Below, in pieces: positions 23,941 to 36,916 of a DNA stretch of 64,000 bases. The stretch lies in the NCBI GenBank assembly GCA_005281725.1, contig SSBO01000008.1, forward strand, positions 4,884,011 to 4,948,010, written 5' to 3'. The stretch's first letter is position 1. The number at the start of each line of letters is the position of its first letter. A model generated the notes under the pieces. That model ran no database searches, was not told where the DNA came from, and saw nothing but the letters and a program-made list of their open reading frames with translations. The position numbers and the translations under genes are program-made. The DNA is from Wuchereria bancrofti (lineage: Eukaryota; Nematoda; Chromadorea; Rhabditida; Onchocercidae).

Positions 23941-24503
23941 TGGTGCAGAGGACATCCATTGCTAATATTTTATGTTTGTCACCAATATGAGGGAGAAATG
24001 AACGATGGATATGTCCGAGGGAAAAGCTTGGGTTGAAATTCTTAAATCACCAAATTTCACTTGCTTAATTTTAAACAATTAAGGCATTGCAAGTTGGACG
24101 AGTTCGAAGATCAATTTGTCAGGAAATGAAGCAACTGCAGTTATTTGTGGAAAATGGCAGCAGCTAAGAGCACGGGTCGCTGCAAGTCATTGCACTGAAG
24201 GATAAGAGGTGAGGTGATCTATCGAGGTGGCGGGGTTAGGTCGTGACGTAATATGATGTGATGGTGAACTTGACCTGAGGGTAGGTAAATTATGAAAAAA
24301 TACCTGTAAACAACATAGATGCAGAGGGCATCCATTACTAATATTCCATATTTGGCCGTCAACAATATGAGGGAGAAATGAACGATGGATATGTTTGAGG
24401 GAAAAGCAAATTTCCTTTTATTGAAAACTAACTGTTCTTTGGGTTGAAATTTTTAATGTATTGTAAGTTGAACAAGTTTGAAGATCCAACTTGTCAATAG
24501 GTT
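23941..24503. repeat. Diverged direct repeat, two copies about 375 bp apart
   Basis: Copy 1 (23,941-24,125) and copy 2 (24,318-24,503) share GCAGAGGRCATCCATT, CAATATGAGGGAGAAATGAA, CGATGGATATGT and TTGGGTTGAAATT, then an AAGTTGRACRAGTT motif. The second has a short insertion. Neither has a coding frame. Confidence 0.75.
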
Positions 24504-24711
24504 AATTTTTAGAATATGCAAAGATGTGTTCGAATTTTTATCCATTCACTTGATCTATGTTTATTCGGTCTGTTTTTCTTAAGTAATGACCACAACAATA
24601 ACGATTGAAAAAGTTTTATTCTTCAATTTAATGAATATTTATTCAAATTATACAACAAACAATATATCTTCAACAGAATGTTTCAGTTAAGATGGAGAGA
24701 GGAGGGTCACG

Positions 24712-25015
24712 ATAGAGAGAGAGAGAGAGAGTAAATTTCAGGTAGCTCAGAAGAGAGGACAGAGGCATCGAGTAGGAAATTTCTTCTGTGTTAGCTGACG
24801 CAACAATTATTATTTCTATTCTCTCTGAGTTGCAGTGACTTTGCTTACCGTATTGCTGTGCAATGACCACTGGACAAATTTGACCTGATGTCCGACCAAC
24901 TAACTATAACGCCTTACTCCTCATTACAAGACAAATCCTCACATCACACAAAAAATTATTCAGTGCCTTTCCTAATTCCTCTCTCTCTCTCTCTTTCTCT
25001 CTCCCTCTCCCTATA
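24712..25015. repeat. GA and CT microsatellites
   Basis: A GA run lies at about 24,712-24,731 and a complementary CT run at about 24,978-25,015, roughly 250 bp apart. Confidence 0.85.
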
Positions 25016-28000
25016 TTTCTAGATGTAGAAATTTTTTAAATACATGAACACAAGATGATCTGGAGATGGATGATAGCAAACATTATCATTATCACTACTC
25101 TGATCAACGGTTGAAATTGCAAAATAAGCAAGGTAACAATTCATTCTTGAACAATATGATTTCTACTCCATGTTATTCCGATCATAATTTAATTCTTCTT
25201 TTCTCTTGAAGTAAATTTTTGTGCCATAATTTCAAATTTGAAAAATTTCTACAAATAGTTGCAGTGCTTCTTATTTCCTATCTTCAGTTTGATGTGTAAG
25301 CGAAAGAGATGTATGAGACAAATGTTGTTTACAGCTTAGGTCACAATGACCTCACTGTCATGTCATCAACAGGTAGACTTCCCGCCGATTCTATTCACAT
25401 CTGCTTCTGAATAATTTGATAGTGAAAAAGATCTGCTAAGGTGAAGAGGAGAGGATGATGTTTTGATATAATGATGGTAAGGTACAAATGAACTTACGCA
25501 AAAGTGTATCGGAATGTGAGATGAGCAATTTAACGTCTTAGATCTATCCACTTCACCCTATATTCCATCATATCTCACCAATTCTTTTGTTTGAATTTAT
25601 CAGACATGAAAGCTCCATAAAGATTAATTGGAAAACTTATTTTAGGAACGTTTTGATCGATAAACATCTTACTGTTTCATCTGCATATTTATGCTTCACA
25701 TGAAGGAAAGTATCATTAACTCTCTCAGTTCTGCTAAATCGATAACCATTTCTCTGTGAATCGCCTGATCCTTCCAGTGCTTCTTTTAACTTTTTTCCTC
25801 AGCAAAAGAATATACAAAGGACAAACAACTTCAGAGGGACAGTATAACGCAAAAATTTATTAATGAGTATACAACAAACTTTTTCCTTTTTCAGCGTTTT
25901 CTGAACTATAACCTAAAATTGGATTAACTGTATTCATTTCAAGTTTACTTAAATCTTGAATCAAAAGAACTATGGAAGAAATCATTTGCGAAGAAAACAT
26001 TGTAGAAGAAGATATATGCGGTTAACTCTATTCACTTTTACAAATTCTGTAAAAAAAGAAACGTTCAGCATGCCTTATTCTACATGTGAAATAATTCTTT
26101 GTAATATTTGTTCGTCTGCTGTACCACATTAGCAAAAATACATAATAAACTTAATATTAATTACGATTAGCAGTGAAAAACAATTAATCAACATCAATAT
26201 TTCAAATAAAAGACATATTTTAAAATAAAATAAATTACCTATTTAACAATATTATAACATTTTCACATGTCATCAGAATTTTAGGAAGATGTAAGTAGTA
26301 TACGTACAATATTGCATTACGCATAATCTTCAAAACAAATGTTGAACTATAGAAGTCCGTTATGTTAGATCAAATCCTTATTTACTTTATTCGTTTTTTT
26401 GAAAAATCTCCACAATCAAAACGATCATTCTATAAAATCATTAAATTTTCTCTTCTTTGCATCACACGAATTTGTATTAAATGAAGACAAAACACTAAAT
26501 TAAAAACATATTTCTAATGAGTTATAAGAGGTAAAACTCACTACCTTCAACTTAAGCGTATTTTACGTCCGCTATGCAATAATAACATAGCACACATCTA
26601 CTCTGTCGAGACGAACATCAGCTTTATTTATCAATGACAAACAAATATCTGATCAATCAATAAACAAATGTTGATGAACTTTTATTAGCTTCAATAAAAA
26701 CATCAACAGATAATATATCCATTTGATAATTTTATACATTCTTTGGAGCTCTTCATAACGATACTTCTGATAAACACTTAAACATTAAGTTACATTTTGT
26801 ATTGTCATACTCTTGTTCAATGTATTTATCTCCTTCTCACTCTCTCAAAATAATTCATAAAAATTCTATCTATAAGGATAGGAAAGGGACGAAAGCGAAA
26901 GAATTCAAAATATTTGAAACAAAATATATGGTGAGATAAATAAATGGTTAGACGATGAGCCTTAAATGAAGTTGAAAATTATAAATTATTATAGTTAAAA
27001 AAGGAAAGAAAAGAAAAGAGAAGGACTCTTTTAATTATCATTTACGTTTTATTTTGTAATTCCATGATCATTATACTACAAAATTTTAAATTAAAATCCC
27101 GTATATAGTTTATTAAACTTTCATTAACAACTAAGTATAAAATGAACGACCAACACTCATAAATTTTTCACACCTGTATTAGCTATAAGAATTCTATCAT
27201 TTCAAAATTCAACGGATCAGGTAATTCAAATGTCTTTTGTGAAAATATTCCCCGAATATTGATCTAATACAATTAGCTTTTAAATGATTTGGTAATTCTG
27301 TCAAATATCACTCCCAAACTGTGTTTGTCATAAATCACGCTGATCATAAATCAACACTATCCAACATCTTTACAACCAGAATTCCATCATACCTGAAAAA
27401 TTTAAGTGGAAAGCTATTTGCTATTCACTCTTCCCTTTACAGTATTTCTTTTGAAACCAACGACTTTCTCTTTTCCGTTCTCTCTCCTCTTTCTCTCTAC
27501 ATTCTTCGTCAATATTAGTGCTGGAGAAGCTTTCATGCCCATATGAATGACATTTGTTGTTGGTGTGGTTGATTCCCATGCCAAACAAATCTCAATGAAA
27601 GGATCAGACAAAGTGTGTCCATTGGGTTACTAGCTCTAAACTTGAGTCCGGGTAGATGGAGATATAGTTTTCTAAGACTATCCATCTCAGGGATACTTTA
27701 ATTAAGTCTATGTTCTGAGGGCTTCGCTGTCATCGTTTAAGTCTGCTTCAGGACTCAGTTGTCTTGAGATTAGTTAATTTGCCAACAGTTTATTACGCTT
27801 TCTATGATATCTCCCCCTACAATTTGTCTTTTCATTATTACACAGAAAGCAATAAAATAAAAAAAAAAAACCTCTTTTCAGTATGTATACCAAACTCTGC
27901 ATGCTGATGCAGCAGAAATTCTACATATTGATCAACGACATTTCATCCAAAAATTTTCTGCAGATAATTAAGATATAATCCTTGGTTTGGAGTATCAGAA

Positions 28001-30517
28001 AAAACCGAATTATAATATATCGCAATAAAATTGATTAATTCATATGACTAAGATTGCCTTAATTGAATATCCTTTACAAATATAAAAAATACAAAACTTC
28101 TACAAAAAATATAAAACTATAAACATTCCACATATATAAAACTGTTTCAAGTTATATCCCATAAAGCAATCATTTATCCAACACTCATTTTTCAGTCTAA
28201 CTAAGCTTATCTGCATTGTTTGCAATGTTACAGTTGTTAACAAAGTATATGCATTGTTTAAAATGTTGAAAAGTATTCCTTTGTTTTAAATTAAAGCCTA
28301 ACTCTTACTGTGCAAAGAGTAAAGATCATCCAAAAGACAGCTCTACTCACTGTAATCATACGCTTATTACAAGCCAATGCCCACTAAATAAGAATTTAAA
28401 CTCTTTGTCCAAGTCTTTGAGGATTGCAAGCTACAATTCTGTGTTACTCTCAATTTATTTCTTCGTCTTCACCTCATATTTGTAAACCGACTCTATTGTA
28501 AGTTGTTATAACAACTTTTATTTTCAACTGCAAGTCACAACCAAGGAAGGTTCAAAGGTTCTTAACAACACCTGTAATTTCTCGACATGGAAAGGAGTGC
28601 TAGTTTAATGTGAGCTGCAAACATTTGAACATATTATCCTGAAATTATTTGCCATATACTTATTAACCTATCATGCTAACACACTGAAATATGGTGCCAG
28701 TGGTATGTCAAATAAAAGAAAAAAAGCATCACTATTGGCCAATGGTTACATAATAGTTGTTTCAATTTCGATTCTCTTATTTAGAACTGATAGAGTCAGC
28801 TTCAAATTTCTGTCATAGTTTCTGGAAGTATTGATATTCTGGTGAAACAACATTGACTTCTAAGACACAACAACAACAAAATTGAGTGATTTCAAAAAAA
28901 TTTCAACAAAGCTTCTACATTTTTTCAGATTCTTTTGTCAGCAAATAATTTTAGTCATACTATAGATTTTCCGATCAGTTTGTTACATTATTAATTAATA
29001 AAACAAGAACTGAATACTTGTTTATTATATTATGGACTTGTCCTGGACTGTTACCATATTAGATGGAACGTGATGTACGTCCTAAATAGGTAGAACGTAA
29101 GTTTTAGGTTCTTTCTACAAATGTGATTGGATGTTGATTGAACGGTTTTTTGTGCATTTAGCTACGTTGAACATTTAGAATGATGAAGTCACCCGCTTGA
29201 AGTAGGAAAAGGACAAGTTAGCAGGTGGGAAAATGTTATAGGATTGCAATTCTTTGTTGTTGAACTTTAATTTATTTATTTTACTATTCTTATCCTTGAA
29301 TTATTTGCATTTATTATTACGAAGAAAATTCTTTAAGCTCAATGCAAATAAGGCAGGAAAAGGCGCATTTAGTAATTATATTTCATAATCCAATAGCTAA
29401 TATAAAGCATTCCTATATAGATAGCATTGTAGACAGAATCGACGACTTATGTGTGAGTTTGCTTTTTTTAAGGCAATTTGCGCATAATGTTGGATTAAAA
29501 AGTAATCACTTCGAAAGAAAGAGTTAAGGAAGGATAAAGTCATGGATCAGTTCAACAGCTCTATTTCATTTTCCACTCAAGCCAAATTAAATTATGAATG
29601 TTAGAGTCTATTTTTCTGAATCTAAGATCATCATCCATCCACCTGACATATGGTTGAACTGAGATGCTTCAGCATCAGCTCGCCAGTCATAAAACCATGA
29701 GTATGCTGTATATAGAAGCCAAGAATTTGACACATTATTATTCAAAAGCAATATGGGCTTTGTTCATGTCATTGTCTACGTCATATTCACGTATTTGTCT
29801 ACGTCATTTTAACCGATTTTTCATTTGTAAGTTGTTTTTATTGTTGAATTTATATAAACCGACTTTTTAAGACAATTTTATGCATTGATTTACTTTTTGG
29901 CAACAATTCTAATAGAATAGATGATATTCTTTGAAAATAATTGTATGGGTCGAATGAAATAACAAAGTACTGGAGAGTTTCGTGCATTTTTGAATTATTT
30001 CAACTTATATACATATATGTATATTGATGTCTATTTAAAAAAAAAAAAAAAATTTATTTTATTACGATGAAAAAATGTTTGTAGAAGTGTCTTTTGCGCA
30101 CTTCACTCTCATACTTCAATTCTTTCCATACTTTGCCTTTTTTGTTTGTTTAAATTGCTAAATGACTCAAATATCATTTGCTTCAACTACGCAAATTTCT
30201 GCAATTTGCGCAAAGTATTTAATGTAACAAACCTAATCAATTTTATTCGTACAAATTTATTATATTTAATTGGTGGCGTGAAAAGCAGTGCGAATTTTGT
30301 TTGTGACGGTATTAGCCATCACTCTTTTCACTCTTTTTAGGACGGTCAGTTGATTGGTCAATTGTAAACCTCAAAGTTTTTATTTGTTTTGCTAATTAGA
30401 TGGTTCATTTTGTCAAACAATCGATTTTTTTCTTGTGTTTGATCAAGCGGTATTGTTTCCAGTCCCTCAAAATATTTTATAACTATTTATTGATATTAGC
30501 GTTATTAATATTAGCAT

Positions 30518-33278
30518 ATGTTATCTATTAATTATTATTATCTACTGATATTAGCATGTGTTGGAACTGTTAAGAGAACAATGATAACAGCTTATATAAT
30601 CGAATTATGTAATTACGGTAAACAAATTGCACCTGCATTAATGGTGACACTAACTGCTGTTACAACTATTTCTATCTTATTGTGTAAAGCAAAGAAAAAT
30701 ATAACGGAGAAACGAAAAGGTAATATTTTATTAATTTAATACAAATTCTATCATAACATAATATCATTGATTAGAATTAAATTAGAAATTTCATAATCTG
30801 AAGAACATTTTAAAATGATCAGAATGATGAAGCAATGAATGAATGCTTAAACCGAAATAATCTGTGATTCATTCATTTTTGAATATTAAGTTCCAAAATT
30901 TTGCAAATAAAAATTTTCTCAAAAAAATGAAAAAAAAAAGAATACATTATTGATATGATTGATTAGATTAATGATATTACTGATTATGTTTATGCATCTG
31001 AATTAATCTCACCCCCTAATTGCATTCATAATTCTTTTCACAAATGTAAAATATCCAAAATTTCCTAATTTTTTAATTGTTCTTGTTTCTTTTTTCAACA
31101 AATGTAACTATATTAGGTATCTATTGATCATTATCACATAACTTTTAAGTTAAAAAGAAAAAAAGAAACTATGGTTTTTGATAAATTTATTAGTATGTGA
31201 AAAAAACAATATATAAATGAGGAGTGATCTGGTGATCTGTTAGTTACAAAGTGCTTTTTCTGTGATAGTAATATGATATTATGATAGATTCACCGAATAA
31301 TGAATCGATATCAATTCATGGACAAGTATCGAGTGTTTCTAATGGACAAATCTTATGTTCCACTCCGTTAGCTACCATTTTCGAAGATTTTATTCCATAA
31401 TAGTCATTAATTCCTCAATAATCAAATAATAATTACCAGGAAATTCTTTTCATATTCAGTCTTTCGTTTACTGAAATTTATGCAATAAAAGAAAAAAACG
31501 TATTAATGCATATGAATTCAAATAATGAGTAACAAATGAGAAAAAAAATTTTTTGCAGATTATATTTCTTGAATTATAGACTCAATAAAAATTTAAATTT
31601 GAACACCGAAACAAGCTCATTTACTCCAAGTAATCAAAATCAACAAAGCAATAGCTTAATAAAGAAGGTAAAAGATGATGCAACACCGTTGTTTAGTGAA
31701 TCCACTGAAGAAGACGTTATGACTGAAATTGTAAAGGTATGTTTTAAAATATATCTAACATTTTTAATTTAATATTTCTAATTAAATGATTGTTAGTTTC
31801 AGTATATTTAATTGTTTTAATTAAACTGATAATAAATTTCAATAAAATACATTTATTCTTTCACTCATTGCTTTTTCTAACATTTTTGATAACAAAAATA
31901 AACCTTGTTATCGTTGGAAAATTTAAGGAGAAAAGAAAAAAAGGTATAAAAAAAGAAAAAAGCAATGGAAAGAAGAGGAATTTCGATATTAAAAGTACCC
32001 AAAGATCGATTTCTCAAAATCAAATAAATACGGGAATAAAGAGGGATGAAATAATGACAAAAACGAAGATTGTAAGGTTTAAAGGAAGACAAGCTAGTAT
32101 CTATAATGACGAAGCTAGTATGTAGCAATTTTACTATTAGGATTTTCATTATCATCGGAAAATTGTTTGCAACAGAATTTTAGCATGATTTAATTTTGAT
32201 AAGAAATGTGATAACAACACCAAAATGAATTAAGGCTTATCTTATTTATTGAAATCTGATATCCAGAAATCAGCAAACATCATTTAAGCAATGTCTCGGT
32301 GTTTTGAGATTTAGCAAAAAATGTGCTTTTTAAAGATTCGAGCAAAATAAAAAGATTCACTTACGAAATAACAATGCAAATTACTGGACTGCACAATTTT
32401 AAAGATAGGGGATTGTTTCAAGTTTTTATAACCGTAATAGTACGATAACATTTTACTATTTTATGGAACAAAAAGATGATCTATTATTGAAATACGAAAT
32501 AGTTTAGAGCAATATTTCAAATGAATTTTTAAGAATTTCATGGTCGATTTGCCTATTGATACAAGTCAAGCTTCAGACCTACATTCGGTTAATAAACGGG
32601 TGGATGAAATTGAAACTAAAACTATGCGTGAAATTCCTGTAGACAAATTATTGAGCTTGAAAAAAGTAACAGAATTTGACACATATTCATTTATCTTTTT
32701 TATATTTTAAAATAATTCCTCATAGTAATGAGGATAATTACATGATATGATTAAGAGATAATAACGAGTTGAAATTACATTCATGCTAAATATTTGAAAG
32801 TACGGTTAAATTTTCCTAATTCACGTGGTATGATTCGTTGATTAGGTAAATAACATTGTAAAAAATCCCAGAATTATTACTTTTCCACAATGACTCAAAC
32901 AAATACTAGGTCAAATTTGTATTCACCCTTGCTTAATTAAAAATGACGGTACCACTTGTTATTAAGTTTGAATTAGCTCCTTTTTACTCATTTAACTTTT
33001 CTTATAGCATCAACAAAAGTGAAATTTATTATTATACAGCCTGATAGATATATTTCAGTCTACTCTAGAAGTGTCACATTTTTACAATATCATTTAGTCT
33101 TTTAATGAAACCAAAATTTGTGGTATATTTGAAGAGTGTGATGCCAGTAGAAAGGAATCGATTACAAGCAACTGAAAATATGCTTTCGAATCATTCAAAT
33201 ATCAGCATTACGGGAGACGAAGAAGCGCAATCATCCAGTGATGAGACTGATGAATCTGAAGAAACAAGTGAAAGATGA
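30518..33278 (+). CDS. Tentative multi-exon gene, unknown product
   Basis: Candidate exons: 30518-30719 (M start, hydrophobic stretches around LLILACVG and ALMVTLTAVTTISILL, donor GTAATA), 31288 to about 31398, 31559-31736 (acceptor TTGCAG, donor GTATGT), 31928-32071 (lysine-rich, donor GTAAGG), 32534-32665 and 33069-33278 (acidic Ser/Glu tail ending DESEETSER and a stop). Exons 3 to 6 join in phase 0 throughout, and exon 1 to 2 joins in phase 1. The link from exon 2 to 3 does not fit, so something is missing. The product would be a short membrane-anchored protein with a basic middle and acidic tail. No family recognised; this rests on splice phase alone. Confidence 0.35.
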
Positions 33279-36200
33279 TACCTCTCTTTTTGGTCAATGT
33301 TTGATTAAATTAAATTTTAATACCATTCCTAACACTGCTCCGTTATTCAAAATAATTTGTCCGATTATTGTTTTCTTTTTTTTTTATTTTTAAGAATCAA
33401 TTTCAGTAGAAGCTTTTCCAAATGGCTAAACACTTCATATTTCAGAGATAAATCAAACACTTTTTTAACACATCACATGAGCAATATGACAATGCTAACA
33501 ATAATGGTGTGAATTTTTTCATTTAACTAAGCAAAATATATAGCATTTTTAAAACCAAAGCAAAAATATTGTAAGTGGGAAAACTACAAGTATTTCCAAG
33601 ATATCATATATGTTTTGAAATATGATCAGTTGTTTATTCGTAAGCTTTATTTTATGATTTTAGCTATTCTGTTAAATATATCATCTTTCGTTCAAGTTAT
33701 CTAGAAATTTAACTCAGTTTTCTCAACTAAAACATTACTGGAGGTCCTTTTGTTAAGCTTAAAAAAATATACAACTATAATCAGTTAGTAATGCAGTAAT
33801 GTCTATCAATAACCACTTAAAATTACTACTTAAGGTTCAATTTTAATTTGCTATCAGTTTAATATTATCATTATTTTCTAAAATCACAAAAGTATGTGTT
33901 TTTGATTGATGATTAATGCACAAATGTCAAACTGCAAGCTTCTGAAGTTGAGAGAATGTGCAACTGTAATCAGCCAATGATGAAGAAATTTGCCAACAGT
34001 AACCGCTTCTACCAATGAACTAATAATGCAGAAATCTTTTTGTTATCGTGAAAGGTAGATGAAAAATAACAGCAACCGCTTAGTAAAATACACATGTCCT
34101 ATTAGCTAGCGACTAAAATTGCAAAAATAAGCGATTAGAATACGATGATGAGTGCGCAAATGTCCATCAGTCAATATTGCTTACAAATATTACCTACAAT
34201 ACATGTAAAATATATTTATTATCAACGGAACATGCAAATAATTCATAACTAGAAATGATAAGTGAAAAAGACTAAGTACTTCTAACACTAAAATCGTTAG
34301 TGTCAGTGAATTCTTTCAACTTTATTTCCAGTTCATCATTCTGATTGCAAATTTGAAATTAAAAATACAGAACTTCTGTAGTTAAAATTTTTTTGGTTCC
34401 CTGAAAACACCGAATCCAAAATTTTATAACTTTGAATTATGATTTTAAATTTTTTAAAATTTTATACAGCACTTCATTTAGAAAAACGAATAAAATTAAC
34501 TATCTTAATTTAACACTTCATGTGTTTCATTGATAGAATATTATCCAGAAATATAATAAACCACTGTTTCAAATGATGAAACAACAACCACATATTTATC
34601 TTGCAAATAATAAGAGAATTTTGCATAAAATATCGAATCCAATGTTAACGGATATTTTAATAACAATTTATAATCTTCCACTCCTGACATTAAAAATCTC
34701 TTATCCCACATATTTTGATCAGTTTACATAAGCCATGTTAATGCAAACAGATAGAGAGATATAACTAACGCATTTGCATCACTATATCAATATATATATT
34801 ACTCACAAACCTATTTTATTTATACAAGATCTATTTTTTAACTGGTAATAAACGCTATTTATGAAAAGCATGCTGATACAAAATGCAAATTTATATATCT
34901 ATATCTATCTATGTATATATATATATATATTGGTAAGAGAGATGTATTACAACAATCATTCCATCAAACATTCTCAAAAAAAAGAGAAAAAAAAAACAAA
35001 AAAGATAATAATAAAAAATAAAATAAAAGAAATGAGAAAAATTTGCGGAAAAGGACAATTAGAAGTTGCAGAACAAAAGTATGCTGTAAAAATTGAAGAA
35101 AAGAAAAGAATAAGATCAAAAGAAAATTTGTGCCAACAAAATGAGCATTGGAGTGTGATATATGAATTAAAAAAGCAAAAATAAAACATGAATTTGCACA
35201 GCTAGAAATAAACCTTCCAGAGAATAAAACAAAACATACATAATACAATGAATGCAAAAATCATGTTTCAATCTCAAGTTTTTATAATAAGAAAGATAAT
35301 TATGAAGAGCAGCATTGCAAAATGAAAATAATACACACCAAGGAGACATACAGAGAAAAACATACAGAAAACACTACCAGAACTATATAAATGAACGGTG
35401 ATGATGGTAACAAAAAGCAGCGAAAGATAATGGGCATTGACGAAGTCATCTGAATCGGCGAGAGAAATAAGTAATATGCTAGAATCCACCGATAACTGTG
35501 TACTTTAAAAATTGAGGATTCAGAAAAATAATTGGGGGAATTATAACATTTATTCTTTATAGTTTAATGAATAGGTTAAAATCATACCATTTCCTAATCA
35601 AGTGAAAGTTGAAAAATGATTAGAATCTTAGAAAAATTTAGATATTTCCTTCAAATGATAGAAAAATGTAGACAAAAAATACTTTCAAAAATTCGAATGT
35701 TACAGTGAAAATAGATAAACTTTCAAGAAAAAACCTATATTATATTGCAAAGAATGAGATGGAGAACGGAAACGCAAGGAACGTAACGGTGATGAATAGT
35801 AACGTAATCTGTGACGACAACAACAAATGTACTCATGAATATTCAAATAAAATTTCACTTTGAATAGTATGGGAAATTATGGTAACAGTTTCTATAACAA
35901 AAAACTTCCAATTTTCAAAAAGAAGTAAACTAAAATAAAAAGCATGGAAGTAATACAAACTAACAAACGCATACATTTACTAAAAAACATCAAACCTGCT
36001 TAAACAGGTTTGAGCAAATGACTTCGATGAAGTCTACAGTTGATTTAAACCTTGAAATCCGGATAAAAAGTACATATTAAAACTGTATAAACTGAAGGAA
36101 AACTGGAAAAAAATGAACGAAATTTAGAAATTTGGAATTTATGCTTTCCATATGAAACTTAAAACTCAGTACTAACATCCAACTCACAAAAGACATTGCA

Positions 36201-36916
36201 ATAGATGATAAATTATTGCAAGAGCAAGAAAAGCTCCCTAAGTTTTAAGCATACCGGCAAGATAACTATATTAAAAGCAAAGATCCAAAACACAAATATC
36301 CTAACTAGCTAGCATCAAAAACTTTCATGTTCAGTCACCTATGTGAAATTCATTGTGGTGAATGATGAAACGAACGACGATGACAGCAAGCGAAGTTTAA
36401 GACTAGTAAAAGACGGTCTACTTGTTGAAATATAGAGCAAAATATTTAACTATTTGTTTTCCCAGAAAAATTTGCATGCAATCAAGGGAATAGGAAATGA
36501 TCATTTCTTTCAAGTACATTACTCCCTTCTCTTGAAAACAAAGAATGCATTCATGCTATAAGTCAGAACAAAGTTCCAGAGAAAAACTATGAACTTTAAA
36601 TTTGTTATATAAAATTTGAATTCCTATAAAAATATAAAAAACATCCAAAGAATTTCATTTCTGCAAAAGAATTGAAAAAAAAAAAAATGAAAAAACAACG
36701 CTAAAATATGTAGATAATGATGCACAAGTAAATGCAGCATACCACACGAACACTCCAGCCGGCAAAAACAAATCCAAAAACGACAGACAGACAGACAACA
36801 GAGTAAAGCAAAAGCTGCGAAATAAAAACAATCGAACGGATGAAATGAAAAAACATGAGCAACCAGATATTCTAATGATTTCAGGAAAGATGTTAATCCG
36901 ATTTCATCTTTCCATA
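33279..36916. other. Intergenic, AT-rich
   Basis: No supported gene. It contains an AT microsatellite near 34,911-34,930, a short GACA run near 36,782-36,799 and A-rich runs. The open frames at 34,861-35,490 on both strands are low-complexity Lys/Phe translations. Confidence 0.6.

Larger units (their letters stand above)
23216..30517. other. Gene-poor intergenic stretch
   Basis: AT-rich sequence without supported genes. It holds the direct repeats at 23,941-24,503, GA/CT microsatellites near 24,714 and 24,979, an A-run at 27,855 and a T-to-A-rich run at 30,038. A compositionally richer segment at 27,400-27,770 has an open minus frame (65 codons, containing FIEICLAWESTTPTTN) that I cannot assign. 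Confidence 0.6.

Noticed and set aside
24712..25015. Short repeats considered as a CRISPR-like array
   Set aside because: They are simple GA/CT microsatellites in eukaryotic DNA; no spaced repeats.
34861..35489. Long frames on both strands
   Set aside because: Lys-rich on one strand and Phe/Leu-rich on the other, the signature of A-rich low-complexity DNA rather than coding sequence.
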